64,000 nt of DNA from Neurospora intermedia. Its lineage: Eukaryota > Ascomycota > Sordariomycetes > Sordariales > Sordariaceae. Location of the stretch: positions 744,001 through 808,000 of the forward strand of contig BTPP01000003.1 in the NCBI GenBank assembly GCA_037102815.1. Reading direction: 5' to 3'. Below the pieces are notes generated by a model. That model was not told the DNA's origin and ran no database searches. It saw only the letters and a program-made list of their open reading frames with translations. This document shows, in pieces, positions 11,588-23,541 of this stretch. Each line of letters begins with the position of its first letter. Position 1 is the stretch's first letter. The position numbers were made by a program, and so were the translations under genes.

Positions 11588-14018
11588 TGTCGCTTTTCGT
11601 CGTTGGTCGATCTGCGATGGTTGGTTACCGATAGGGAGATGGGCATTCAAGATCAGGGATGTATGATCTGCCAACCGGGAAGAGAGTGGGTTAGGGTTGG
11701 CCCGAATAAACAATAGATCTCGCAAATGAACTGTGATGTAGTTCTTTGGGGCAATCGTATGGTGCTTGATCGTATGATAGACGAGGTCGCAAAAGGGCTC
11801 GACTGGATCGACGAATAAGTACGTGGCAAATTCGGTTTTGGCGGGATTCAGAGATTGATGGAGATGGCGCAATAACAGTAGATGCACAGTTTGATGTGAC
11901 TGTCGGCAGGGAAAGTCGTCCAGGTCGATATGATGATGGAAGACTATGCTTGTGATGAGAGCAAACAAACAAACCCAACCAATCTCTCTGCCCCTCGATG
12001 TCGTTGATCTGCACTCGTGCCGTGATATGCAATGTATAAACCTGTACGGCCACTCCGCGGTGCTTGCGTTTATGTCGTCAAAACCGAACGATGATGGTGA
12101 GGGAGTTGCGACTGCTTGTGACGCAAGCAGCGATCTGAATCGCCAGTACAAAGCTCACAGATTGTATCGTCAATTCGACAACGGCTCAAGTGAGCAATCG
12201 TGGCTGAGGTGCTGCGACGTTGATCAAACAGGCCAAAGCGAATAGAGAGTGAAGAATCGGTTGTTTTCCTCCCTCGGCATGACCCAAATGCTCGGGTTCC
12301 AGGTTGGCCGGACGAAAGATAGAGAGGCAGACGACGTTTACTTCCTGGTAGCTGCCATCTTGTGCGCAATAAGAGAATTTGAGGTCTTCAAGATTTAAAC
12401 GTGGGTGTATCCCCGACTTTTTGGGACTTCGGAGTCGGCAAAAAGAAGGTATGAAGAATGGGGCTCTAGGGCATTGATGGCTTGAACGAGAGCGAAAGCG
12501 GACAGGGCGAACTAGGTGATCAGCTGAAAGTCGCTATCATCATGGTAAATCGCTCGAGGGAGTCGCCAGTCAGTCTTCAAGTTGGGATTGGTTTTGCGGA
12601 GCTAGAGGAGCCCGCTTTCTCGTTCTTGGTCGTCCTTGGTCGACCGTGGCCCGTGACGGCGGTGTGGAATGCCCCCTTCCGGTTTGATGAGAGATGGGGT
12701 CTGTTGGGTCACGATCTAATGGATGGAGAGCAGCTGAGAGGGTGCCTGGCTGCCGGACCTCTAGCAAGCTGGAGCCCGCCCGCTGGGGGGGAGAACTGAT
12801 ATGACTGGGACTGGGAAGATGCAAAGATGGGGTTGAGATCGCACACGACCCTGCAACCGCTGGCGCTGCGTTAGGTATGCTGCGATGCACTGCCCTGCAC
12901 CTACGGAGATTGGAATGATGGGTGGAATCAATCGACTCGATATTCCCGTCATTCGACCCAAGCAAGTAGTGTATAGAATGGCGGGATGAGTGAGGGTCTG
13001 AGTGAAAAGCGGAACCGCGTCTCGGTGCGACCCGGTAGGAGTTGCAAAAGATCGAGCCTCGTTGAAGTTTGAAAAGTGCCAGAAGGCGGGAGGCCGACAA
13101 GGTTGGAAAGGAAAGTAGAGGTACGTTGACTGGGAAGGCACCAAAAGGGAATTCCGATTGGACGGAGAAAGGAACCGCGATTTGTGACTTGACACGACCG
13201 GATAACCTGACTCGGATGAACCCTCCCAGACCCCCTGTCTTTGGACCTAAAATGTCCGGGATTTGAAAGAGGAGTTTAATCTACTGTCTAAGTGGTTGGG
13301 TCGTTAGTTTTTAGTCTCGGTTTGGCATTCCTCGACAAAGCTTTGCCGCTTCGGCTTTCAGACGCTTTTCCAGGTTGGTTTCGGGCTTGGGCGGGTACCA
13401 AGGTTGGGTGATGAACTGTCGCTTATTCGTATCCTTTTCCATAGCAGCCGCCGTCTCTTCCTATTTTTCCACATGAAGGGTGGGATCATCCGGGATAGGG
13501 GCAAGGCACTAAGAGGGTCATCGTGTACGAGACGGTGTGTGCGCTTGGGCGGGCGAGTGCTGTTGACAACCAAGACATTATGTACACTAAAACAGAAAAA
13601 AAAAGAAAGCAGGCGCTCGGTGGTCACTCACTCACTCTGGTCGGTCACTCGTCCACTCCGCCCATCGAATTGCAGAAGCCCTGGAAGAGCGATGCAAGAC
13701 ACAGGAACATGGCATGTGCTATGACGTACATGTCAGTGTACCCTTCGCTAACGTTCACTCGTGCGTCCTTGCAGTGTTGGCACAAATACAGTGTCCACCC
13801 AGACATCATCACACTGTCAATTTGGCGACTCTGCCTGGATCTCACGGTGTTTTCGTCGTGATCACCGCGGCAGATTTGCCGGTACTGTGTGGCTCTGTCT
13901 TGGCACCCCCTTGTTGTGTTGAAGCAGAGCATTGAAGTCTTCGACCCCGGTCGGTCATCAGCCATCACGTCCACTCACCTGATCACCCGCGTAGGTACCC
14001 TCCGAAGCGTTAGACATA
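11588..14018. other. Intergenic / upstream region of the 393-aa protein gene
   Basis: This is the presumed promoter and leader of the minus-strand gene at 10406-11587. Several overlapping short frames on both strands lack family resemblance. It ends at the TIR element that starts at 14019. No RNA gene seen. Confidence 0.5.
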
Positions 14019-14372
14019 CAGTAAAGTCCCCTGTTAATGCAACTAATGCCGGCAGCCAAAATTCTTAGCAAAAGGGGGGGTTTTGCAAAAGAGGGTGCTT
14101 ACGCACAGACCAGACGTGAGCCTCTTAGCCACTAGAAGCCTGCTAATGGACTAGAAAAGTGGGTCATTTGAGCCAGCTGCCCCCCCGGCACAAGGGTATA
14201 AGTGCTCTCCCCCACCAAAATCAGACCCCTGTTAATGCAAATCCCGGCCGTCAGCGTTGCAAATAGCAGTTAGCAGTCTTTACCACCAGAGGGAATGCGG
14301 GCAGTCGAAATCTTTAGCAAAAGGGGGGGTTTTAGCAAAAGGAGGGGGTTGCATTAACAGGGGACTTTACTG
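14019..14372. mobile_element. MITE-like TIR element, copy 1 (pogo/Tc1-mariner style)
   Basis: A 354-bp element with perfect 24-bp terminal inverted repeats starting CAGTAAAGTCCCCTGTTAAT, flanked on both sides by TA (14017-14018 and 14373-14374). The CAGT start plus TA target duplication is typical of pogo-like Tc1/mariner elements. There is no coding capacity, so it would be non-autonomous. Inside, at about 14222, lies a partial second copy of the terminal repeat (CAGACCCCTGTTAATGCAAA) and near both ends a TTAGCAAAAGGGGGGGTTTT motif recurs, so the element has an internally duplicated, composite structure. The perfect TIRs suggest a relatively young insertion. Confidence 0.85.
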
Positions 14373-14852
14373 TATGCTGCAGTGTAGTGTACAGCCACTC
14401 CATCGGCTCCATCGATTATCTTGATTGCCCTCGCCAGCTCATCTAACGAGAATTGATATCAGCATCATCGTACGTGCATTGAAGGACGCCGGCAGAAGGA
14501 CGCCGGCAGAATTGAGGATATGTCCATTTAAGCCCTTGAGAAGACATCGGATTACATGTCCTGATCGACCCAATCCCGCTGCACAAGTTGGCTTACTTTG
14601 CTGCCATGTCCCTCTAGGCGTATTCAGGAGGCTGTTATGATTCCATCTCAGCATGCACTTCATGTCCGATTGTTTTTCCCGCCTCATCCGAAGAGACAAA
14701 GCCTAGCAATAGGAAGTGTGTGACGTATATAATATATGCACGCCTCATGCTTCTTTGTCTATAGCCAAAAGCTGTTCAAAACTACCAACATAATCCTAAA
14801 TCAAAAACCTATTACCTCGGTTCAAGTCCTGTGGACCCGTGCAGTCCTTCCT
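14373..14852. other. Intergenic, downstream of the phosphatase gene
   Basis: About 480 bp between the TIR element and the stop codon of the minus-strand phosphatase gene; presumed 3' UTR and spacer. A direct repeat of GGACGCCGGCAGA lies at about 14485-14510. Nothing else recognised. Confidence 0.5.
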
Positions 14853-17800
14853 TCATGAAGGTTTCAGTGCCTGCCACCCTCCCATCTGAATGCCATTACT
14901 GTCATCATCATCCAGAAGATTAACAGTATGTGATTTCCTAGGCGGAGGCGGCTGCGGCGCCTCAGGCTTCGTCGCCTTCTGAACAAGTGCTGGCCCTGGC
15001 GCAAGCGCAGACATAGGCACAGGCTTTCGTCCTGGAACCTGTGTCTTTTGCCGAAGATCGGCCATCCCGACGAGACCTACACCTCCAGGTGGCGTGTACC
15101 GTGCCTGAGGCGCAACTCCCGTGCTTGTATTGACGCCCCGAGACGGCTGCAGCGGTACGCTGCTATCCCCAGTTCTTTCTTTGAGTGAAGATAGAGACGT
15201 GGAACTTCCGTTGGCTAAGGATCCTCGTAATCCTGAGAGAGCCGGGTTCGGAGAACACTCTGGCTGGAGAGGCTTCCATTTACTGAGTGTCATCATGTCC
15301 TCCATAGGCACAGGTGCCGAAGTGTTGGACTCGGGTGATGATAGTGCTGCCAAGTGGGCAGGTTTCTTGGCTACCGGTGGCGCAGCTTTCTGCTTGATGG
15401 TGTGTTCAGACGATACAGACATCGAGCGTACCGGGAGTGGTGGTGTGGCTGTTGCTTGTGTTGGTCCTGCTCCTGCTGTCGCTGCCGTATTTGCAAGCTT
15501 CCTAGTCACTGGTGAAGTGGTCATGCCAGGTCCCGATGTGGATCCTATAGCACCCATACCGGTCTGCCTTCGTGGAGGAGGGGGTGGTGGAGGAGTATCG
15601 GACTTGCCGTTCTTCCCATCTTCGTTGAGTTGCAACCGCCCAACCTTTGCAGGAAGGTTCGATGGATCATATGGAGGAGGGAGAGGTCTTCTCGGTGCCG
15701 AATTTGACGCCGAAGTAGAGAGCAGCATCGAATGGTTGACATGTTCAAACGGTGATGTTGAGAGGCTCGAGAAGGAGGAAAGTCTTGACTCAGATCTCGG
15801 AATATTGACCCAGTCAGGTTCGTCAGTGGGCATGTAAGGGTTGGCTGGCCTTTTGGGATTTAGAATAGTCTGGAAGGCGGGGCTCTCGGGTTTTAGTGGT
15901 TGGATGGCTGATCGGGGCATCTTGCCATTGTCTAACCACCATTTCTGTCGATCGGAGCTGGCTGGGGGGAGGCCAGGCTCGATGGCATCGTATCCAATTA
16001 AATCCTCGTCGTCGGACTGATCCCCAGCCAAGTTGGCCATGTCGCCGCCAATATCTGCTTTCCTGCGTTCATATATCTCACGACTGATCTTGTTGCGAAT
16101 TCTCTCGTTCACAATGTTGACGGTGCATTCGAAGACGGCATATACTGGCCGGTGGTCTGAAAATCGCAATGGCGCTGAGTTGTAACACAACTGGCGGAGG
16201 TTGTGACCTTTCCTTAGAATGCGGTCCGTCCACGCCGGTATACGTGCTTTCTCCCTGTGTAGATTCTTAGAAGCCATGGTCGTTGCGAATCTCAAACAGT
16301 TGGACTTACGATGTATCAAAGGTGTCGGTACCAATGTCATATTTATACGTAGGGTTAAACGTGATACGTGCCTCAGAATAGTAGTGGAACGCAAGCCCGG
16401 CCACCATTTGTAGATTTAACTGCAAGGGGTCAGCTCAGCTTCTCAAAGGCGCAGCGATTGGGTGACCCACCTGGTCGTTCGCATATAGTTCCTCAAGAGC
16501 TCCTTTCCTGACCAGGTCCTTGGCGGTTTCGAGGTTCAGTCCAATGCGATAGTTGAAGTCCCCAAACCATATGACAGATTCTACAGATATCAGTCATGTC
16601 CGCCAGTTTGTGTGGGTAGTCAGCTTACCATGATCGTCAATCCCTCTATTTCTTTGGAATCGGAGGCCGTGATTGATGGTGGTATAGTCTCTATTGCGCT
16701 CCTCGTAGTTGGTAAAACCGGCAGCAAGATGGGCTGTCACGAAGCATATCGGTGTGTTTGCATAATCAAGCCTGATCGCAACAGCTCCTTTGTTTCCGGC
16801 CATGCCCGAAAGACCTGTCTTTTTGACACTGCCTTCGACATTTTTGATGTTTTGGAGAGCAGAGGCCTTGACGAAAATGCACAATGCGGCACCCACGAGC
16901 TGGCCACTCCTCAACAACACGTATTTCTCATCATCAGCTCTGTTGTAGTGTCGATCCAGAGTAGCCTTTATCGCACGTTCCCACAACTGCTTTCTGGTTG
17001 GATCGCTGTTCATAATTTGCTGCGGATTAAGTTCGACGATTTCTTGGAACCCGATCGCAACAATTTCGGGTTGAGCATTGCCCAGTTCGGAGGGACAAAG
17101 CCAAGACGACAAGTCTTCGTCGATACCGTCGGTCTTGCCGTTCAGGTTGAAAGTTCCGATTAAACTGTTTACATCAGCATCGTGCGACACCAAATCGACA
17201 TAGGTCAAACTTACATCCGAATCTTTTCATTTGTAGAGAACTCATTGCTTCGCCGTTGTAGTTCCATAGACACGTAATCACTGATAGGGTCATATAGATG
17301 AACTGGCCCCTGACCAATCATTCTGCCAAGAAGTGTATCAATGGTCATCTGTCGTTGTTTGTCCGTGAAGTTATTCACATATAGTCGGGTAGCCGACTTG
17401 CGGACGTCGGCGATAGCTCCGGCAAGAGACATTTTGCCTGACCGAGTGAAGGAACTCTTCAAAGCACCGGTGCCGGCATATATACGGGACAGAGCATCAC
17501 CGTTATCAGCCCACAGATTGGCATGTCGTGACCAAAAGTCCGACGCAGCACCCTCGCCTTGATGGCCTAAGAAAGTCTCTACCGCCATTTGTGATACTAT
17601 CGTCTGAATAAGGTTCGTTCGGTCGAGACAATCCAGACAGTTTGTTCTGAAAACACCTTCTTGTTGTAGCACGACCACATAGCGGCATTGGCCAGGCGAA
17701 GATGTACGTTCATCGGAGCCCGCCCTCTCTTCGCCGTCATCCGCCTCGTGGGCCAGGTAATATGCGAAGCCGTCGGCCGAGCCCTCCAGATAACGCCTGA

Positions 17801-19157
17801 TCTCATTTGCTGCCTCATAACCTTGGGGTCCCTTTGTCTCAGCATGGAAGTCGTACTCGGTAGCTCTAAGGAGAGCATGATCGCGTGACTGTCCCTCCTC
17901 TGGCCGGCTAAGGGGGCAGTTCCGAATACCAGCACGGTACAACGACGTCAATTCATACTCTCCTGGCTTCGACACGCTGAGTAGGTTTATCACATGGACA
18001 GCACCATATGCCTGCTCCAGATCAGAGAAGTGTTTGTTGAATGCCGGTTGCGTTCCGTCCGGTGATCGTGTGATGGTTATCTTCTGCTGGTTTGGGAGCA
18101 GCCCTGCTTGCTGTTCCCAAAAGACTGGAACCGAGCCGCGTACTTGAGCATATGAGAACACAACGCCTGAAGGGCTCCAGTACGTCGTCTCAGTTTCCAC
18201 AAAATTTGCAACATTTCCATCGTCATCAATGCCCCGTGAGTTGAATCTTGTGCCTGCCCTTTTACAGGACAGACGCGAGATGATGGTCAGGTATGAAGGG
18301 AGACCGGTCTTGGCAGACCTCAAAGGAGCTGAGGCCTGAGGAATGGCCCATGTTCTACAAAAGCCTCGAATCGCGGACGTCAGGATCCGCGAGGCATCCA
18401 ACGCATCTCGTTCCTGTTCCTGCAGCTTGGAGCGGAATTCCACAAGCGGACGGATCATGTATGAGTTCCACAGAAACGACTCGTCAAAATTGTCGATATC
18501 AAACGTTACGGCATCGGCTGGTCTGTCCTGCATGCGGTTGGTAATGTCGAAGTCTGTGCTGTAGTAGAATGTCCCGTTACTGAGAAGCTTCTGCAACTCG
18601 ACACATGGATGCTCCATTGGGTCCCTCCGGCCCAGCGGTTGGCCGTATACTGACGCAGCATCCAATTCGTCATGAACATCTAGCATGAACACATCGTCGT
18701 AAGCTGCTGAGTTCAGACAGAAGAACTGCACACTCTCGATCTTTTCCACCGTCTCTCCTGGACGAAGAGTAGCGACCCTGGAGGCTTGGGTGATGACACA
18801 GATGAACACGTCCGGCCCGATTGAGATCATTCCCAGTGTCCCATAGATTGGCCGTGATGTCAAGGGACGGTAGTCGAGTAATAGCTTGTCCGTCCGCGGT
18901 GTGAATTCCACCATACACTTGGAAGGCATGTTGTCGAAACTGCCGGATCGTGGACGAGCGGAGGCAACGGAGGCGAGAGAGCCATTGGCAATGGCTTCGC
19001 TTGTGCTCTGACTATGTCGAAGAATGAGAGCGTGGGATTCCGAGGCGATTGCGATCGCGCGGTGAGGGTATTCGCGGATGAGGATTTGGCTCGACTTGTC
19101 GAGAGACGGCGATTGGCCCGCCCAAAGAGCAGACGATGTAGAACTGTTGTATTCCAT
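14853..19157 (-). CDS. Synaptojanin-like phosphoinositide phosphatase (Sac1 + 5-phosphatase)
   Basis: Exons on the minus strand: 17215-19157, 16629-17164, 16471-16580, 16310-16419 and 14853-16254; 4101 nt, 1366 residues. The N-terminal Sac1 domain carries the CX5R(T/S) active site CLDCLDRTN (Cys507, Arg513). The 5-phosphatase domain starts at about residue 648 (ILIGTFNLNG), with GNKGAVAIRL, WFGDFNYRIG (about 830), PAWTDRI (about 905) and SDHRPVYAVF. A Pro-rich tail of about 430 residues has PPPPPPRR and PQPPPPRKS stretches suited to SH3 or EH partners. This architecture matches the yeast Inp51-53 family, which dephosphorylates PI(4,5)P2 and PI4P/PI3P during endocytosis and actin patch turnover. 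Introns are 50, 48, 51 and 55 nt and crowd into the 5-phosphatase half. The start MEYNSST is the first ATG that leads straight into the family sequence; a few upstream in-frame codons exist. Confidence 0.93.
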
Positions 19158-21177
19158 TTTTGGTAGCAGTTGCTTCGAATGCAAATTGATTATGGCGGAG
19201 GTTGGGCGTATGCTAGAGCTCCCATGTCGAGACCCTTCACAAAATGGGTTTCGTGGGTTCGTGGACGCTTCAGCGGTGGAGGATACCTGGCAGCAAGGTT
19301 TCAAATTGGTACGACGCTCCTGGGGGCTGTTCTCGAATAGTAGAGGTCAACGTCGACGACTCTGATCAGGCTCGAGCGAGTAAGCGGGAAGCAAAACGGT
19401 AGGCCCAAGCGACCTTGCTATGTTGAGAGCGAGTAATGGAGCAGCATGAGATACCGGCAAGACGTGCGGCCTGAAAAGCTCAAGCAGCTTTGGCGATAGG
19501 TTGTCGCAGGACGATAGCTTTCGTGGGTAGGATGTAGTGTAGGCGAGTGGCTATCGACTTGAAACCGCCAGTGTTACTGAATGCCGAGGCGTACAAACAG
19601 AGGCGATAGAGGTATTGGATTAGGTTTGAAACTTGGATATCGACGTAAGTATGCACGACAGCAAGAGTGGTCTTCAAGAACGGATGTGGAAAGGTACCGC
19701 CGCCGCTCAGATGGGACTTCCGGGATGAACTACACGATGGAGAGCAGCCAGATGACGGCGGCAAGGTGTCGGTCTGGGGGCACCCCTTGCCCCCCGAGCA
19801 TTGCTTTTCAGCTGCCTCCACTTCCATTCCGCTACTGCTGGGCCGAAGAAGCTTCCACTTCCCACTCACTACGCTACGTCGATGCCCTGGCCCGTCAGGC
19901 TGTCAGCCCTGCCACAGGCAAGGAGCCGCAATCACGCATACACCCACAGGCGTAAAAGCCCAATGTTACGAGGAGCGGAGAAGCACCCTTTGGTCCCGAC
20001 TTTAGGTTTGCCCGGCAATGCATACTGACGGAGGGGAGCATGGAAAGACAACAGAAATTCCACTATTGCGAACCTCAAGGCCGAGGTCAATACAATGCGT
20101 CTCAACGACATCAGGTATACTCGGATACCATCAACGTGTTCAACTCTTCCCAATGAGTATGCTTGCTGACAGTTTTCCTGTACGTAGCAAGTTTTGAGTT
20201 TGCAGCAAGTGACGACTTCATGTGGTTCTTGAAAATAGTTGGGAATTCTCTGAAGGTCTCGGAGAGGTGTAGATTCACAAAATGCGGCCACAAACCACTC
20301 TGATACAGGGAAAGAAGATATGGTTGCCAGCTAGCAAGATGCTGGAGGTGAATAAGCAACCTTGAAACGAGGAGTACGAGAAGATAACGAAATATAGTAG
20401 CATGAAAGGCCAAAAGAAAGCTTGTGCAGTTGATGGCTTCAGATTAACGTATGGTGAGATCATGCTCTCCTCTATGGGAGAATTCATCCTCTTCCTATCA
20501 TAATTTTATGTTTTGTCATCATCACTAGCCATATAGAAGAAAAGAAAAGAAGAAGAAATTCAGACGTTTGCAAAACTTTGTCAATTTTATTCTTCGGTCG
20601 ACGGTCTCAGAATCTTATCTTATCGCACCCAGCTCCCCATCGTTCCGCATCACGAGTAGGTATGATTGGCTAAGCAGAGGCCACGGTGGAGGCTCGCTGC
20701 ATTTCGAGTGGGTCAGTGCCTTGCGGGCCGACAGGGTTGCGGGCGGTGTGGACAGCTTTACTGGCCTGCCAGCCTGCCAGCTCGCCCAGCCAAGCTCACT
20801 CAGCTTTCCGTCAGTTGCATGCCCCTGCCGCCGCTTGAGGTTTGCCTTCCTTTGGAGGTCGACCCGCGCGCCGCTCCTGCCTTCCACGCCCACTTCCCTG
20901 TCTCTTTAGTTGTCTCCACGTTTTTTTGCTCACCGTCGGTCAACATCACTATTTCGCAACCAGTTTTTGGATGCACAGGACTGTACTAGTATTCTATCAC
21001 AGAAGGGAACCCGAACACTCGTCATCTCCATCGTCACAAACTCATACGCCATCGCAATTGCACTACCTGCAACGCAACCGATATCCAGTATAGTCGTAAA
21101 CCCCCAGCCAACAGTAACCTTTACATCTGGGAACATACGAAGCAGCCTCGCTCGTCAGCCGTGCATCATCGACCACA
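19158..21177. other. Divergent promoter region between phosphatase gene and PRP39
   Basis: The two flanking genes point away from each other, so their promoters and leaders share these 2 kb. Short frames on both strands have no recognisable product. No repeat or RNA gene found. Confidence 0.55.
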
Positions 21178-23541
21178 ATGGGCGACTTCAGCAACTATGG
21201 TGGCTCTGATGAGGAGAACGCCGAAATCAAGAGACTGAACGCCGAGGTGGTAAGTCGATGCAGATAGGCGCTGCTGTGGGCATCATATTCACTCGCTAAC
21301 CAGCGCCCATCTCAATCGTATCCAGGATGCCGATACCGACAACTTCGAGAACTGGGAGAAACTGGTACGCGCCTGCGAAGGGCTTGAAGGCGGTCTCAAC
21401 AGAAACTCGAGCCCGCAGGCTCTGGCTACCCTCCGCGCCACATACGATCGATTCCTCCTAAAGTTTCCCTTGCTGTTTGGCTACTGGAAAAAATATGCGG
21501 ATCTCGAATTCAACATCTCGGGTCCCGAGTCGGCCGAAATGGTACGAACCTAAGCCGCCCCTCTTCTCGCTGATGGGTCTGGTTCTAATGGGTATGTCTA
21601 GGTGTATGAGCGAGGATGCGCTAGCATCACCAATTCGGTCGACCTGTGGACAGAGTATTGCTCCTTTAAGATGGAAACTACTCATACACCCCATCTCGTG
21701 AGAGAGTAAGTTTTTAAATCCTTTCCGTCCCCACCCCCCTCAAGACCACCTTACCCGCAGCAAACTGCAAAGCCGTGCGCGGCTCTTTGCCGACTCGAGA
21801 GGGACAAGTACGAATTCGTGACCGTACGAACACGGTGAGAGCAACCACAAGGCAGCCATTCTATGCTGGAACAGTTCTCTCACAATTCATACCAGGCTCT
21901 GCTCTTCATGGCAGATATTCTTCGTTCGCGTCTTGCCTCATTACCCGTTCCCCGCTCGCGTATGCCACTGAGATACAGTTTGGTCACCTTGGATGGATGC
22001 TTCGTTTACACCGAGTTTCCCCTCTTGTACTTCCCTTCCCTTCCCGCCCCTCACTCCCATCTTCAGTCATGTAGCACCTATTGACATTTCTTTAGGCTTT
22101 TCGAGCGCGGCGCTACCCATGTCGGCCTAGACTTCCTCGCCCACCCCTTCTGGGACAAGTACCTCGAGTACGAAGAGAGACAAGAGGCACAAGATAAGAT
22201 CGTCGCGATACTGAACCGGGTCATTCGGATTCCGATGCACCAATATGCGCGCTACTTCGAGCGGCTCAGGACCCTCGCTCAGACACGTCCACTTTTGGAG
22301 TTAGTTTCTGCCGATGCGTTGGCCCGCTACCGGGCGGAAGTCGAAGCCGAGAATGCCCCCTACGGGATCCAAAAGAGTGAGCCCGAGATCGAGCGTGACA
22401 TCCGGGCCAAGATCGATGCGCAGCTGTACACGGTTTTCCAGCAGACACAGGCCGAAACCACAAAGCGCTGGACCTTTGAGTCAGAGATCAAACGACCTTA
22501 TTTCCACATTACAGAGCTTGAGCATGCGCAGCTGGCCAACTGGCGCAAGTATCTTGATTTCGAGGAATCTGAGGGCAATTTCGGCAGAATTGTGTTCTTA
22601 TACGAGAGATGCTTGGTCACCTGTGCTCTTTACGACGAGTTCTGGTTCCGCTACGCTCGGTGGATGTCGGCACAAGAAGGCAAGGAGGAGGAAGTACGCA
22701 ACATCTACCTCCGCGCAACGACTCTGTATGTCCCGGTTAGTCGGCCGGGAATTCGGCTTCAGTATGCGTACTTCGAGGAGATGTCCGGACGTATCGATGT
22801 TGCCCGCGACATCCACGCGGCCATCCTTAACAAGCTACCCGATTGCGTCGAGGCCATTGTCTCGTGGGCCAACCTGCAGCGCCGCCAGAGTGGTCTGGAC
22901 GCCGCCATTGATATATACAAGGCACAGATTGACTCCCCGACAGTGGACATCTTTACCAAGGCCGCTTTAGTCACCGAGTGGGCTTATCTTTTGTGGAAGG
23001 TCAAGGGATCGAGCGAGGAAGCCCGCGCTTGTTTCTCCAAGAACGTCCAGTGGTATTCGGACAGCCGCCACTTCTGGCAAAAGTGGCTGGAGTTTGAGCT
23101 GGGCCAGCCCACCAATGCTGAGCTTGAAGAACAGCATGGCGCGAGGATCAAGGACATCATCCAAATGATACGCAGCAAAAGTCGCCTGTCCCCAGCTGTC
23201 AAGCAAGAGTTGTGTCAGGTGTACCTGAACTATTTGCAGGACCGTGGCGGTAAGAAGGCCATGAAAGAATTTCTGGCCCTCGACCGGGAATTGTATGGGT
23301 ACGTCCTGGTTTTCCTCCCAAAAGTGAGCTTGACACCAGTAGACTTATGCTAACTTTGAATTCTAGACCTCAGTCGATCTCGGTCATTACTAAAGCCAAG
23401 CTTGGTGGTAAGGAGAACGGTGTTGCCATGGGCGAACTCGACGAACCCACTCGCCAGAAGGCCGAGGCCAGATTTTACAGCTTTTACCAGCTCCATATGG
23501 ACCCCGATCCGAATGCTCAAGGACCGGCTAGCTTTAATTAA
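21178..23541 (+). CDS. PRP39: Pre-mRNA processing factor 39 (U1 snRNP HAT-repeat protein)
   Basis: Exons 21178-21249, 21326-21541, 21602-21705, 22096-23298 and 23367-23541 join to 1770 nt, 589 residues. The protein starts MGDFSNYGGSDEENAE and consists of HAT (half-TPR) repeats, visible as recurring W..Y....E blocks: NFENWEKLVRACE, FGYWKKYADLE, DLWTEYCSFK, FWDKYLEYEE, WRKYLDFEE, FWFRYARWM, FWQKWLEFEL. Prp39 is a core component of the fungal U1 snRNP, where it scaffolds binding to 5' splice sites together with Prp42. Four introns, all phase-consistent; introns 1, 2 and 4 are 76, 60 and 68 nt, whereas intron 3 (21706-22095) is 390 nt, far longer than others in the window. The junction HLVRE-LFERGATHVGLDF fits the family without an extra exon. 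Confidence 0.92.

Noticed and set aside
21763-21809. Possible internal PRP39 exon
   Set aside because: It would shift the frame (47 nt), and the direct join of flanking exons already matches the family sequence; kept only as a possible poison exon.
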